64,000 nt of DNA, taken from NCBI RefSeq assembly GCF_027533845.1, contig NZ_JAPZVN010000003.1, forward strand, positions 578,226 through 642,225, written 5' to 3'. The DNA is from Streptomyces sp. RPT161 (GTDB taxonomy: Bacteria > Actinomycetota > Actinomycetes > Streptomycetales > Streptomycetaceae). The position numbers and the translations under genes were made by a program. The notes below the pieces were generated by a model. The model saw nothing but the letters and a program-made list of their open reading frames with translations, had not been told where the DNA came from and did not search any database. Numbering within the stretch: the first letter of the stretch is position 1; each line of letters opens with the position of its first letter. Shown piece by piece: positions 1 to 7,717 of the stretch.

Positions 1-2
1 AG

Positions 3-305
3 CAGGGCCGGGTCGGCCTGTACCACCTCGCCTGGGAGGTCGGCACGCTCGGTGAACTCGCCGAGATCGCGGACCGGTTGACCGAGCGCGACGCCCTGGT
101 CGGTGCCACGGACCACCTGGTGTCCAAGTCGCTGTACGCCAAGGACCCGGACGGCAACGAGTTCGAGGTGATGTGGCGGGTGCCGCGCGAGGACTGGCCG
201 GGCGCCGAGGAGCCGCACCGGCTGCGCCCGCTCGACCTGCGCGCGGCCCTGGAGCGCTGGGGTCCGGACCGGCTGACCGGCGCGGCGGCGGGCTCCGCCA
301 CCTGA
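3..305 (+). CDS. VOC-superfamily protein (glyoxalase/extradiol dioxygenase type), C-terminal fragment
   Basis: The frame is open from the first complete codon of the window to TGA at 303-305, so the gene begins upstream. About 100 residues are visible. They show the ending of a vicinal-oxygen-chelate fold: a 'LYHLAWEV' strand, then 'DPDGNEFEVMW', whose glutamate is the usual last metal ligand in the family. A charged tail rich in Arg and Ala follows. Such proteins are metal-dependent glyoxalases, ring-cleaving dioxygenases or drug-binding proteins, and the fragment cannot tell these apart. The gene converges on the next one, with only 12 bases between the stops. Confidence 0.7.
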   Translation, partial: QGRVGLYHLAWEVGTLGELAEIADRLTERDALVGATDHLVSKSLYAKDPDGNEFEVMWRVPREDWPGAEEPHRLRPLDLRAALERWGPDRLTGAAAGSAT

Positions 306-317
306 TCCGGTGGCCGG

Positions 318-974
318 TCAGTAGCCGACCGCGAACCGCTCGCCGATGTGCCGCGGGTTCTCGATCTCGTCGACCACCGCGATCGCGAAGTCCTCGACGG
401 AAATGCGGCTTTCACCCTGGTCGTCGACGACCAGGTCCTCCGACGCGGTGCGGTAGGAGCCGGTGCGCTCACCGGGTTCGATCGTCGCCGCGGGGCTGAC
501 GCTGGTCCACCGCACGTCCTTCACGGTGCGGAAGAAGTCCAGCGCCTCGCCGTGCGCGTGCATGATCTGCAGCAGGAACGCGGGCAGTCCCGGCGCGTCC
601 CACACGCGTGTACCGTCCGCCCTGCGCAGCGATCCGGCGCCGCCGACCGTGATCAGTCGCGGCGCCTGCGGGCCGAGCGTGCGCAGGCCGCCGATCAGCG
701 ACTCGGCGGCCGGCCTGATGGTGGCGATGTGCCCGGGACCGTTGCCGCTGCCTCCTCCGACCGCGCTCACCACCGCGTCCTTGCCCTGGGCGGCGGCGGC
801 CACCGTCGTCGGGTCGAGCACATCGCCCTTGGTGACCGACAGCCGGGTGTGCTCGGTGGTGAGTTTGGCCGGGTCACGGACCACCGCGGTGACCTCGTGC
901 CCGCGGCTGAGCGCCTCGCGCAGTATGCGGCCACCGAGGGTGCCGGTGGCTCCGAACAGGGCGATGGTCGACAT
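318..974 (-). CDS. NAD(P)-binding, NmrA/SDR-like oxidoreductase
   Basis: A 218-residue cytoplasmic protein. The N-terminus 'ALFGATGTLGGRILREAL' is a Rossmann strand with a GxxGxxG dinucleotide-binding loop, followed by 'VTAVVRDPAKL', typical of NADP-binding atypical short-chain dehydrogenases. It lacks an obvious YxxxK catalytic pair, as in NmrA-like sensors and flavin-reductase-like members. The start at 974 was chosen because GGAGGAG lies about 7 bases upstream. The longer in-frame extension has no such site and reads into low-quality sequence. It lies 97 bases downstream of the 2OG oxygenase on the same strand and may share its transcript. The substrate is unknown. Confidence 0.8.
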   Translation of the reverse strand: MSTIALFGATGTLGGRILREALSRGHEVTAVVRDPAKLTTEHTRLSVTKGDVLDPTTVAAAAQGKDAVVSAVGGGSGNGPGHIATIRPAAESLIGGLRTLGPQAPRLITVGGAGSLRRADGTRVWDAPGLPAFLLQIMHAHGEALDFFRTVKDVRWTSVSPAATIEPGERTGSYRTASEDLVVDDQGESRISVEDFAIAVVDEIENPRHIGERFAVGY

Positions 975-1071
975 CTCGGTTCTCCTCCGCTGTCCCGCCA
1001 CTGCGCGGGCGCTGTCCGCGTTCGGTCCGGTTCCCAAGGTCCCCCACTTCCGGGCCGGGTGCGAACCGGGG

Positions 1072-2082
1072 TTACGCCGTCGCGGGGGCGGCCAGTGCGG
1101 CGTGGTGGCGGCGGGCCACACCGGGGTGCGCGCGCAGCCAGCCCTTCAGCTCGTTGCGGCCGTACTCGGCGAACAGCGGATTGGCCGGGTCCTGGGTGGT
1201 GCCCGGTGCCCGCTCGGCGTGCGGGAACGGCAGCGGTTCGATGCGGGCGTCCAGCCGCGGGTTGTAGAAGAACGGCACGGAGAATCGTTCCTGCGCGGCG
1301 GCCGGGCTGACCACCCGGTGGTTGGTGGCCTTCAGATAGCCATTGGTGGCCACCTCCAGCAGCTCGCCGAGGTTCACCACGAACGCGCCGGGCAGCGGCG
1401 GTACGTCGTGGAAGACTCCGTCCTCCCGCTCGACCTGGAGGCCGCCGATGTCGTCCTGGAGCAGCAGGGTGAGGAACCCGTAGTCCTTGTGCGCGCCCAC
1501 ACCCTGGTCGGCGCCGTCGGGCGCGCGGCCCGGGTAGCGGACGATCTTCAGATGCAGATGGGGGTGGTCGGCGAAGGCGTCGTCGTAGAAGTCTGCGGGG
1601 GCGCCGATGGCGGTGAGCAACTCCCTCAGCAGCCGGCCCGCGACCGCGCTCAGCCGGTCGATCCAGGCCAGGGCCGTATCGCGCAGTTCGGGCAGGGCGG
1701 CGGGCCACTGGTTGGGGCCCTCCAGCCACCAGTAGGCGGGCTCGCGGGGGCCGGGGACGCGCGCGGCGCGTTCGGCGCCGATGTCGAGCTGGTCGCGCCA
1801 GTCGGGGCTGCCGCCGGTGCGCTCGTCGCCGATGCGGGTGTAGCCGCGAAAGTGCGGGGAGTTGAGGTTGGAGATGGCGAACCGCTCGCTCTCCGGCAGC
1901 GCGAAGAACGCCCGTACCACGGAGTTGAGCGCGGCGGTCTCGGCGGACGTGATGCCGTGGCCGACGAGTTGGAAGAAGCCGACGTCGTGCGCGGCCGAGT
2001 GGAGTTCGGCGTGCAGTCGGGCACGCGCGGCGGGGCCGCCGGAGGCGGCGGACAGGTCGATGACCGGAAGCTGATGCGACAT
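1072..2082 (-). CDS. 2-oxoglutarate/Fe(II)-dependent oxygenase, isopenicillin-N-synthase-like
   Basis: This 336-residue protein has the two-part layout of the family. A DIOX_N region covers residues 5-110 ('VIDLSAASGG', 'GFFQLVGHGI'). The jelly-roll 2OG-Fe(II) domain covers about 170-290. The iron ligands can be read as H198 and D200 in 'GAHKDYGFLT' and H255 in 'NHRVV'. The R266-x-S268 motif would bind the 2-oxoglutarate carboxylate. Relatives oxidise small molecules with O2 and 2-oxoglutarate, or close beta-lactam rings. The substrate cannot be read from sequence. A short Cys-bearing leader peptide lies 122 bases upstream on the same strand, which hints at a link to sulfur metabolism. No strong ribosome site precedes the ATG. 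Confidence 0.85.
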   Translation of the reverse strand: MSHQLPVIDLSAASGGPAARARLHAELHSAAHDVGFFQLVGHGITSAETAALNSVVRAFFALPESERFAISNLNSPHFRGYTRIGDERTGGSPDWRDQLDIGAERAARVPGPREPAYWWLEGPNQWPAALPELRDTALAWIDRLSAVAGRLLRELLTAIGAPADFYDDAFADHPHLHLKIVRYPGRAPDGADQGVGAHKDYGFLTLLLQDDIGGLQVEREDGVFHDVPPLPGAFVVNLGELLEVATNGYLKATNHRVVSPAAAQERFSVPFFYNPRLDARIEPLPFPHAERAPGTTQDPANPLFAEYGRNELKGWLRAHPGVARRHHAALAAPATA

Positions 2083-2115
2083 GGGTGTGGTCCGCAGGGT
2101 GAGGTCCGGACACGC

Positions 2116-2131
2116 CCCGGCGGTGGCCGGG
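2116..2131. other. GC hairpin between leader peptide and oxygenase
   Basis: CCCGGC, a four-base loop and GCCGGG form a perfect 6-bp stem. It sits between the leader peptide stop and the oxygenase start on the transcribed minus strand. It is a candidate attenuator or ribosome-site-sequestering structure. There is no U-run, so intrinsic termination here is unproven. Confidence 0.35.
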
Positions 2132-2204
2132 CACGCCGCGAGCGGGCCGGGGTACGGCGGGATCGCGGAGCCGGAGAGGCGACTGGAGAGGGGAAGCCGT
2201 GGGA

Positions 2205-2279
2205 TCAGCCGCTGCGGCGACAGGACATGCTCGTGACGCGGACGAAGTCCACGTGGCGACGGCGTACGAGCGCGAGCAT
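2205..2279 (-). CDS. Putative sulfur-type leader peptide (24 aa)
   Basis: A 24-codon frame encodes a peptide beginning MLALVRRRHVDF and ending with Cys-Arg-Arg-Ser-Gly. The RRxHVDxxRV...CRR pattern is the signature of short actinobacterial leader peptides found upstream of sulfur-assimilation and sulfonate genes. In those cases, translation through the Cys codon is thought to sense cysteine supply. GAGG lies 12 bases before the ATG, which is rather far. It is followed by the 2OG-Fe(II) oxygenase on the same strand after 122 bases that contain a GC hairpin. The peptide itself probably has no enzymatic role. The assignment rests on motif resemblance and position only. Confidence 0.7.
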   Translation of the reverse strand: MLALVRRRHVDFVRVTSMSCRRSG

Positions 2280-2431
2280 GCGGGCAGCATACCTCGCTGA
2301 TCCGCAGGCCGGGTCACGGTGGTTCGGACCGCCGGACGCCGCCGCGGCGCAGGGTTGCCACCGCCGCGACGGCGAGTACCCCGCGGCGGAGCCCGGCGGT
2401 GCCGAACCGGTCCGCTCCCCGGCGAAGTGGA

Positions 2432-4423
2432 CTACGGCAGGCGCGACATCCGGGGCGCTCCCCGGACCCCGGACAGGGTCCGCCCCACCGGATGCGTCAC
2501 CGGGCCGGGGCCGACCGCCCGTATCAGCGCCGGGTAGCCGCCGACCAGCGGAAGGTCGGCCGAGGAGTGCGCGAGGTCGACGCTGACGGTCGGAGTGGTG
2601 TCGGGCGCGACGATGAGCCCGTTGTCGGTACCGGCGACGATCAGGGCCAGCCGGTGCCCGGCCGGGACGACGTGGTCGCTGGCGGCCAGCCGCAGTGTGA
2701 TGGTGTACGGCTGGCCCGGGGTGAGCGGCACGCCGTGCAGCGACGGGGCGTAGTGGCCGAGGTCGGCCCAACCGCGGCTGAACACCGTGAAGTTGACGTT
2801 GGTGGTGTCCGCGGCGGTGTCGTAGAAGCAGGCACTGTCACCGGAAGTGCTCTCGCCCCAGCACGACTTGGTGTTCAGGGTGGTGATGCCCTCGCCGTCG
2901 CCGCCGTAGTTGCGGATGGTGGCGGGCCCCAGGTCGACCAGTACAGCGGACAGATGGGCGCTGGTGGTGGAGGAGGTCGCGGTGAGCGTCACCGTACCGC
3001 TGCCGGACAGCCGCAGGTCCCGCTTGAGCACCCCGGTGGTGAAGGCGACCTTGTCGTTGTTGGCCTGGTCGACCTGCGCCGACCAGTCGGTCTCGCTCTG
3101 CGACGGGTCGTCGGTGTACGTCTCGGTGCTGCCCGCCGCGGGGGGCGCGACTCCGAGCGTGCCCAGTCCGTTGCCGCTGCCCGGGTCCAGCTGGACCTCG
3201 GTGGCCGCGGTGCCGGGGGCGGGCCATACGGCGTCGGTGGTCCAGTGGTCGGGGGTGCGCTCGATGTCGGCCATGGGGGCGCGGTCGATGCCGTTGTCGA
3301 CGCCCATCAGGTAGTGGTCGAACCACTGGTGCAGGGTGTCCACCCAGGCCGAGCGGCGGTAGTCGAACGGATCGACATGGCCGGTCTGGGAGAGCCAGAC
3401 CTTGCGCTGTACGCCGTGCGCGGCGAGCGCGTCCCACCACTGGCCGAAGTTCTTGGTGCGGACGTTGAGGTCCTCCATGCCGTGCACCAGGAAGACGCTG
3501 GCCTTGACCTTGGCGGCGTCCGCCGCGTAGTCGCGCTGCTGCCAGGCGCTCGTCCAGTCGCCGTCGCGCGGGGCGCCGTCGCGCAGCCGCTGCTGCTCGG
3601 CGGAGCAGTTGGCCTGCGCGTTCCGGCTCTCCACGTCACCGGCGAGGGCGTCGGGGCCACCGTCGTAGAGGGCGGCGCCCTGGGCGAAGTAGTAGTCGTA
3701 CCAGGAGCTGATGGCGCTGATCGGCACCACGGTCTTCAGGCCCGCGACGCCGGTGGCCGCCACCCCGTTGGCGATGGTGCCGTCCCAGCTCTTGCCGATC
3801 ATGCCGACCGAGCCGTTGGCCCAGCTCGCCGTGGCGGCCTGGCCTCCGGTGCGCGAGCTGTAGCCCTTCGCGCGGCCGTTGAGCCAGTCGATGACCGCCT
3901 TGGCGGAGGTGATGTCGGACGGTCCGCCGACGTCCACACAGCCGTCGGAGCGGTTGGTGCCCGCGAGGTCGACCAGGACGACGGCATAGCCGCGTGGTAC
4001 GAAGTAGTTGTCGTAGTAGAGCGGGAACTGGACCGGTTTCCCGTTCTTGTCGTAGGTCTTGACCTGGTTCTCGTTGCCGCGCCCGCAGCAGGAGTAGTAC
4101 GGGCTGGCGTCCATGATGACCGGGACCTTCTGCCCGGCCGCCGCCGGTTCACGGGGCCGGATGATGTCGGCGGCCACCCGGTCGCGCTTGCCGTTGCCCT
4201 CGCCGTCCAGGCCGGTGTCGACCCAGACGGACTCCCGGATGGCGTTGGCGTACGAGTAGACGGGTTGCGTCGGTCCGGTTCTGGGTCGGCCGTGCGCCAT
4301 GGCCGGCGCGGTGAACGCGGCGACCAGGGCGGTGACGACGACCGCCACGACCGCTATGGATGGGATGCGGAATCTCCGCGCAAGTGACAGCACGGGCCGC
4401 ACGGTACCGCCTGTCATTGCCAT
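2432..4423 (-). CDS. Secreted X-Pro dipeptidyl-peptidase (S15/CocE family)
   Basis: A 663-residue exported serine hydrolase that removes X-Pro dipeptides or hydrolyses related esters outside the cell. After the start come basic residues and a hydrophobic stretch ending 'AAFTAPAMA', a signal peptide. The alpha/beta-hydrolase domain carries 'IGKSWDG', with S212 as the likely nucleophile. 'LVHGMEDLNV' supplies the acid and 'QTGHVDPF' the histidine. The C-terminal ~230 residues match the beta-sandwich XPepP_C domain ('VPAGHRLALIVAGTD'). Starts at 4423 or 4417 are both possible, and neither has a clear ribosome site. The inverted repeat TGTCAT-TGCC-ATGACA (4412-4427) overlaps the start and could be an operator. 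The gene is divergent from the deacetylase-like lipoprotein. Confidence 0.87.
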   Translation of the reverse strand: MAMTGGTVRPVLSLARRFRIPSIAVVAVVVTALVAAFTAPAMAHGRPRTGPTQPVYSYANAIRESVWVDTGLDGEGNGKRDRVAADIIRPREPAAAGQKVPVIMDASPYYSCCGRGNENQVKTYDKNGKPVQFPLYYDNYFVPRGYAVVLVDLAGTNRSDGCVDVGGPSDITSAKAVIDWLNGRAKGYSSRTGGQAATASWANGSVGMIGKSWDGTIANGVAATGVAGLKTVVPISAISSWYDYYFAQGAALYDGGPDALAGDVESRNAQANCSAEQQRLRDGAPRDGDWTSAWQQRDYAADAAKVKASVFLVHGMEDLNVRTKNFGQWWDALAAHGVQRKVWLSQTGHVDPFDYRRSAWVDTLHQWFDHYLMGVDNGIDRAPMADIERTPDHWTTDAVWPAPGTAATEVQLDPGSGNGLGTLGVAPPAAGSTETYTDDPSQSETDWSAQVDQANNDKVAFTTGVLKRDLRLSGSGTVTLTATSSTTSAHLSAVLVDLGPATIRNYGGDGEGITTLNTKSCWGESTSGDSACFYDTAADTTNVNFTVFSRGWADLGHYAPSLHGVPLTPGQPYTITLRLAASDHVVPAGHRLALIVAGTDNGLIVAPDTTPTVSVDLAHSSADLPLVGGYPALIRAVGPGPVTHPVGRTLSGVRGAPRMSRLP

Positions 4424-4427
4424 GACA
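4412..4427. promoter_or_regulatory. Short inverted repeat over the peptidase start
   Basis: TGTCAT and ATGACA are perfect 6-bp arms around TGCC, covering both possible ATG starts of the minus-strand peptidase. It is short enough to be chance. It is worth noting because it lies in the divergent promoter region, in an AT-richer patch. Confidence 0.25.
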
Positions 4428-4530
4428 AATAGCATTTGCGAAAACTTATTCGGGAGACACCGGACCTGCCCCCCGAAAGGCGGTATTGAGCGGTGTCCGG
4501 AAGGCGAAGGCTGTACACAATGTTTCAGTG

Positions 4531-5283
4531 ATGTCCATTGATCGCCGCAGCGTTCTGGCCGCGGCCGCCGCCGCGCTGACCGCCGGATGCGCGGGCGGCC
4601 GGCCGCCCGCCTCATCACCCCGGGCGGCGGCCCCGTCCAGCGCCGCCCCGTCACGCACCCCCGGCGCGCCGCTGCCCGCCGGGCTGCCGGACCAGATCAG
4701 CCACGGCCCGCGGGACCGCCAGATGGTGGCGCTCACCTTCCACGGCCAGGGTGAACCCCGGCTCGTCGAGGGGCTGTTGGGCGAGGTGGAGCGGGCCGGG
4801 GCACGGATCACCGTGCTGGCGGTGGGCAGTTGGCTGGACGTCTATCCGCGAATGGCCCGCCGGGTACTGGACGGCGGCCACGAACTCGGCAACCACACCC
4901 AGAACCACCGCGGCATCTCGGCCATGCCCGCGGACCGGGCGTCGGCCGAGATCACCCAGTGCGCCGAGCGGCTGCGCAGGTTGACCGGTGACATCGGCCG
5001 CTGGTTCCGGCCCTCACAGGCCCAGTACGCCACGCCACTGGTCCAGCGATTGGCCCGCGCCGCGGGGTACCGCCATGTCCTGTCGTACGACGTGGACTCC
5101 CTTGACTACACCGACCCCGGCGCCGAGGCGGTGCGCCGTACCGTACTCGCCCAGGCGCGGCCCGGGTCGGTGGTGAGCTTGCACTTCGGGCACGCGGGCA
5201 CGGTCGAAGCGCTGCCCGCTCTCCTCGACGGCCTCAAGCAGCGCGGTCTGCGCGCGGTGACCACCTCGGAGTTGCTGACCTGA
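4531..5283 (+). CDS. Polysaccharide-deacetylase-like lipoprotein with altered motif 1
   Basis: 250 residues. The N-terminus 'MSIDRRSVLAAAAAALTAGC' combines a twin-arginine motif with a lipobox (Cys20), so it is an exported lipoprotein. A carbohydrate-esterase-4 (NodB) fold follows. The metal histidines are H122 and H126 in 'HTQNH', a late aspartate lies in 'DVDSLDY', and 'VSLHFGH' matches motif 5. The usual TFDD motif that supplies the catalytic base and a metal ligand reads 'TFHGQG' (69-74), and the RPPYG motif reads 'RPSQAQ'. Deacetylase activity is therefore uncertain. Its TGA overlaps the ATG of the beta-propeller gene by one base, indicating translational coupling. No clear ribosome site precedes ATG 4531. 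Confidence 0.8.
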   Translation: MSIDRRSVLAAAAAALTAGCAGGRPPASSPRAAAPSSAAPSRTPGAPLPAGLPDQISHGPRDRQMVALTFHGQGEPRLVEGLLGEVERAGARITVLAVGSWLDVYPRMARRVLDGGHELGNHTQNHRGISAMPADRASAEITQCAERLRRLTGDIGRWFRPSQAQYATPLVQRLARAAGYRHVLSYDVDSLDYTDPGAEAVRRTVLAQARPGSVVSLHFGHAGTVEALPALLDGLKQRGLRAVTTSELLT

Positions 5284-6473
5284 TGCGTGCCATACCCCGT
5301 ACCCCGCTGCACACGGCGCTGCTGGCCGTCGTGTGCGTACTCGTCGCCGTCGGCTGCTCGTCGCTGAGCAGCCGCCACAACACCCCGTCCCGCCCGAGGA
5401 GTTCGACCTCGCCGGGGGCGGGCACCATGGGCGTGGCGTTCGACGGACTGCCGGGCATGCCGCCCCCACTCGATCCGCACGACCTCTACGCGGCCGACCG
5501 GCCGGGCGCGCTCTCCGCCGCCGTGCGGAACTTCCCGAACCTCATATACGTGCCGAACACGATATCCAACACGGTGTCGATCATAGATCCGGCGACCGAC
5601 AAGGTGATCCGGACGATACGGGTGGGCCGCCAGCCGCAGCACGTCGTCCCGTCCTGGGACCTCAAGACGCTGTGGGTCAACAACGACCTGGGCAACTCGC
5701 TCACCCCGATCGACCCGGCGACCGGCAAGGTGGGCAAGCCGGTCGACGTGCACGACCCGTACAACCTCTACTTCACGCCGGACGGCAAGCACGCGGTGGT
5801 GATGGCCTCCCAGGACCGGCAGCTGGTCTTCCGGGACGCCCACACCATGGCCGTCGACAAGGCGGTGCCGGTCTCCTGCGGCGGGGTCAACCACGCCGAC
5901 TTCTCGCCGGACGGCAAGTACTTCATCGTCTCGTGTGAGTTCTCCGGTGAACTCCTGAAGGTCGACACCGCCGCGATGAAGGTGGTGGGCCAGCAACGTC
6001 TGGCGTACCAGGGCTCGATGCCGCAGGACGTGAAGCTCTCGCCGGACGGAAGGACCTTCTACATAGCGGACATGTCCGCGGACGGGGTGTGGGTGCTCAA
6101 CGGCGACACCTTCGCCGCGCCCACCCTGCTGAAGACCGGCAGGGGCGCGCACGGCACCTACGTCAGCCGGGACTCCAGGTATCTCTACGTCTCCAACCGG
6201 GGTGAAGGCTCCATCTCCGTGCTGGAGTTCGCCACCGGCAAGCTGGTGAACAAGTGGTGGCTGCCCGGCGGCGGCAGCCCCGACATGGGCGGCGTCTCCA
6301 CGGACGGCAACATCCTGTGGCTGTCCGGGCGTTACAACTCCGAGGTGTACAAGATCGACACCCGCTCCGGGAAGCTGATCGACCGGATCCCGGTCGGCGC
6401 CGGCCCGCACGGCCTGTGTGTGTATCCGCAGCCCGGCCGGTACTCGCTCGGCCACACCGGGATCTTCCGCTGA
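5283..6473 (+). CDS. YVTN-type beta-propeller lipoprotein
   Basis: 396 residues. The signal sequence ends in the lipobox 'LVAVGC', so the protein is probably anchored outside the membrane. From residue ~75 onward, repeated blades can be read ('NTVSIIDPATDKVIRTI', 'NSLTPIDPATGKV', 'GSISVLEFATGKLV', 'SEVYKIDTRSGKLIDRI'). These are typical of YncE/YVTN seven-bladed propellers. No heme or quinone-binding motif is obvious, so a binding or scaffolding role is more likely than catalysis. It is translated from a TGATG junction with the preceding deacetylase-like lipoprotein, so the two probably act together at the cell surface. Its ligand is unknown. A strong hairpin follows the stop. Confidence 0.82.
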   Translation: MRAIPRTPLHTALLAVVCVLVAVGCSSLSSRHNTPSRPRSSTSPGAGTMGVAFDGLPGMPPPLDPHDLYAADRPGALSAAVRNFPNLIYVPNTISNTVSIIDPATDKVIRTIRVGRQPQHVVPSWDLKTLWVNNDLGNSLTPIDPATGKVGKPVDVHDPYNLYFTPDGKHAVVMASQDRQLVFRDAHTMAVDKAVPVSCGGVNHADFSPDGKYFIVSCEFSGELLKVDTAAMKVVGQQRLAYQGSMPQDVKLSPDGRTFYIADMSADGVWVLNGDTFAAPTLLKTGRGAHGTYVSRDSRYLYVSNRGEGSISVLEFATGKLVNKWWLPGGGSPDMGGVSTDGNILWLSGRYNSEVYKIDTRSGKLIDRIPVGAGPHGLCVYPQPGRYSLGHTGIFR

Positions 6474-6487
6474 GGGATGACACAGGA

Positions 6488-6519
6488 AGCCGCGCGGTGC
6501 CCGCTGGCGCCGCGCGGCT
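6488..6519. terminator. Bidirectional terminator hairpin
   Basis: AGCCGCGCGG and CCGCGCGGCT form a perfect 10-bp stem around a 12-base loop. It lies between the convergent propeller gene and the His-rich peptide gene. It lacks a long T-run, as is usual for GC-rich actinomycete terminators. Confidence 0.75.
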
Positions 6520-6544
6520 CGGGTGTACCGTATCCGACCGGGTG

Positions 6545-6835
6545 TCATCGCTTGAAGTGCATGTCGCGGTGCGTGTCCATCCGCTCGTGACGCATCACAC
6601 CGGTGTGGTACGAGGTGTGACGACGCAGGTGCGTGTGACGGTAGTGGCTGTGGTGGCGGTGGTGACGCGAAAGCCTGGCCTCATGCCCCTTGGTGAGGTG
6701 CTTTCCGTGGTGGTGCTGGGCGCTGCCGACCGAGGGAGCGGCGGAGGCGCCGCCCGCCGCGAGCAGCAGAGCGGCGGCGCCGCCAACCAGTACCCAGGCG
6801 CCGCGAACGGCCGACGACGTCGTAAGGGACTTCAT
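6545..6835 (-). CDS. Small secreted histidine-rich protein
   Basis: 96 residues. GGAGG sits upstream of ATG 6835. Residues 1-38 form a signal peptide ('WVLVGGAAALLLAAGGASA'). The mature part is dominated by His and Arg ('HHHGKH', 'RHHRHHSHYRH'), with more than a quarter histidine by eye and no Cys. It could bind Zn, Cu or Ni outside the cell or in the wall, or simply be a basic wall-associated peptide. I do not recognise a named family. It stands alone, ends at a shared hairpin, and its upstream region is AT-rich with an inverted repeat. Confidence 0.6.
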   Translation of the reverse strand: MKSLTTSSAVRGAWVLVGGAAALLLAAGGASAAPSVGSAQHHHGKHLTKGHEARLSRHHRHHSHYRHTHLRRHTSYHTGVMRHERMDTHRDMHFKR

Positions 6836-6976
6836 GGTGTGTTGCCTCCAAGAGCGTTGAGAACGGGCCCCGACAACGAGCTGTGACACATCGGGCTCGG
6901 GCTCTGCCCAACGACCCAGGTAGCAAAGGGTATGGAGACGGTTACCGAATTTTGCCATTTATTGGGGAATTCCGGT

Positions 6977-6991
6977 CATCTGTGTCAGATG
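6977..6991. promoter_or_regulatory. Inverted repeat in divergent promoter region
   Basis: CATCTG-tgt-CAGATG is a perfect 6-bp inverted repeat. It lies in the 287-base gap between the His-rich peptide and the plus-strand membrane gene, within an unusually AT-rich patch ('attttgccatttattgggg'). A third partial copy, 'CTAGATG', lies a few bases on. It is a candidate operator with no identified regulator. Confidence 0.3.
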
Positions 6992-7122
6992 CTGCTAGAT
7001 GCCGCCTTACGCCGACAGCAGGAGGGACCTTCGTCCCGGTTGGCGATCGGACGAACTGGGAGAATCGACCAGAGCGGCCATCTCGGGACGCCGCCCGCCA
7101 GGATCGTACGAAGGAGAGCCGG

Positions 7123-7566
7123 ATGACCGCCCGCCCGCCGCGCCGCAGCCCGTGGCACGCGCCGGCCCGCTGCTGGCCCGCCCGGCTCCGGGCGCGCCGC
7201 GCCGCGTGGCTGGCGCTCGCCGTGGTGCCCGCGTTCGGCATGCTGCCGGTGACCTGCTGGCTGGGGATGCACGGGCCGGTCGGGCGGGCGTGCAAGGTGG
7301 GCGTGGTCTGCCTGTTGTACCTGGCGGGCGTGGTGCTCCACGCGCGGACGCTGAGCGGGCAACGGGGACGCGTGGCGTCGGCCGGGTTCCACGGTGCGGC
7401 GTATGTGGGCGCCACGCTGCTGGAGCCGTGGCTGGTCATTCCGTTCGGCCTGTACCTGGCCCGGGCGATGGTGCTGCCGACCCGGGCGCTGTCGCTTCGG
7501 GCGGTCGGCGGGATCGAGGCGACGGGTGCGGCGGTGCTGGGGGCGACGCTGCTGCTGGCGGTGTAG
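7123..7566 (+). CDS. Small integral membrane protein of unknown function
   Basis: 147 residues with AAGGAGAG before ATG 7123. A basic proline/arginine-rich N-terminus (about 30 residues) is followed by three to four hydrophobic helices: 'AWLALAVVPAFGMLPV', 'VGVVCLLYLAGVVL', 'ATLLEPWLVIPFGLYLA' and a C-terminal 'AAVLGATLLLAV'. No catalytic motif is visible. It precedes the orphan histidine kinase by 151 bases on the same strand and might be its membrane partner, but that is only inferred from position. Confidence 0.55.
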   Translation: MTARPPRRSPWHAPARCWPARLRARRAAWLALAVVPAFGMLPVTCWLGMHGPVGRACKVGVVCLLYLAGVVLHARTLSGQRGRVASAGFHGAAYVGATLLEPWLVIPFGLYLARAMVLPTRALSLRAVGGIEATGAAVLGATLLLAV

Positions 7567-7717
7567 GGGCCGGGCACGCCCGGGAAATAGTTGAACGGTC
7601 TCATACTTTCGGCCAACGCCAAGTGGCCGGACAGCCGAGGCGCGCGGGCTGATCCACTTCCTACCGTGAGGTGGTCGCAGGAGTCGTCCCCCCACCGCAC
7701 CACGAGGCGATCGGTAG

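Noticed and set aside
463..2586. A 707-codon open frame on the plus strand across the NAD(P)-binding and oxygenase genes
   Set aside because: It is antisense to two well-supported genes, has no domain sense and has the Arg/Gly/Ala-rich composition expected of a GC-rich shadow frame.
2399..4387. A 662-codon plus-strand frame opposite the X-Pro peptidase
   Set aside because: The minus-strand frame has a signal peptide and catalytic motifs. The plus frame is only Val/Gly/Arg-rich mirror sequence.
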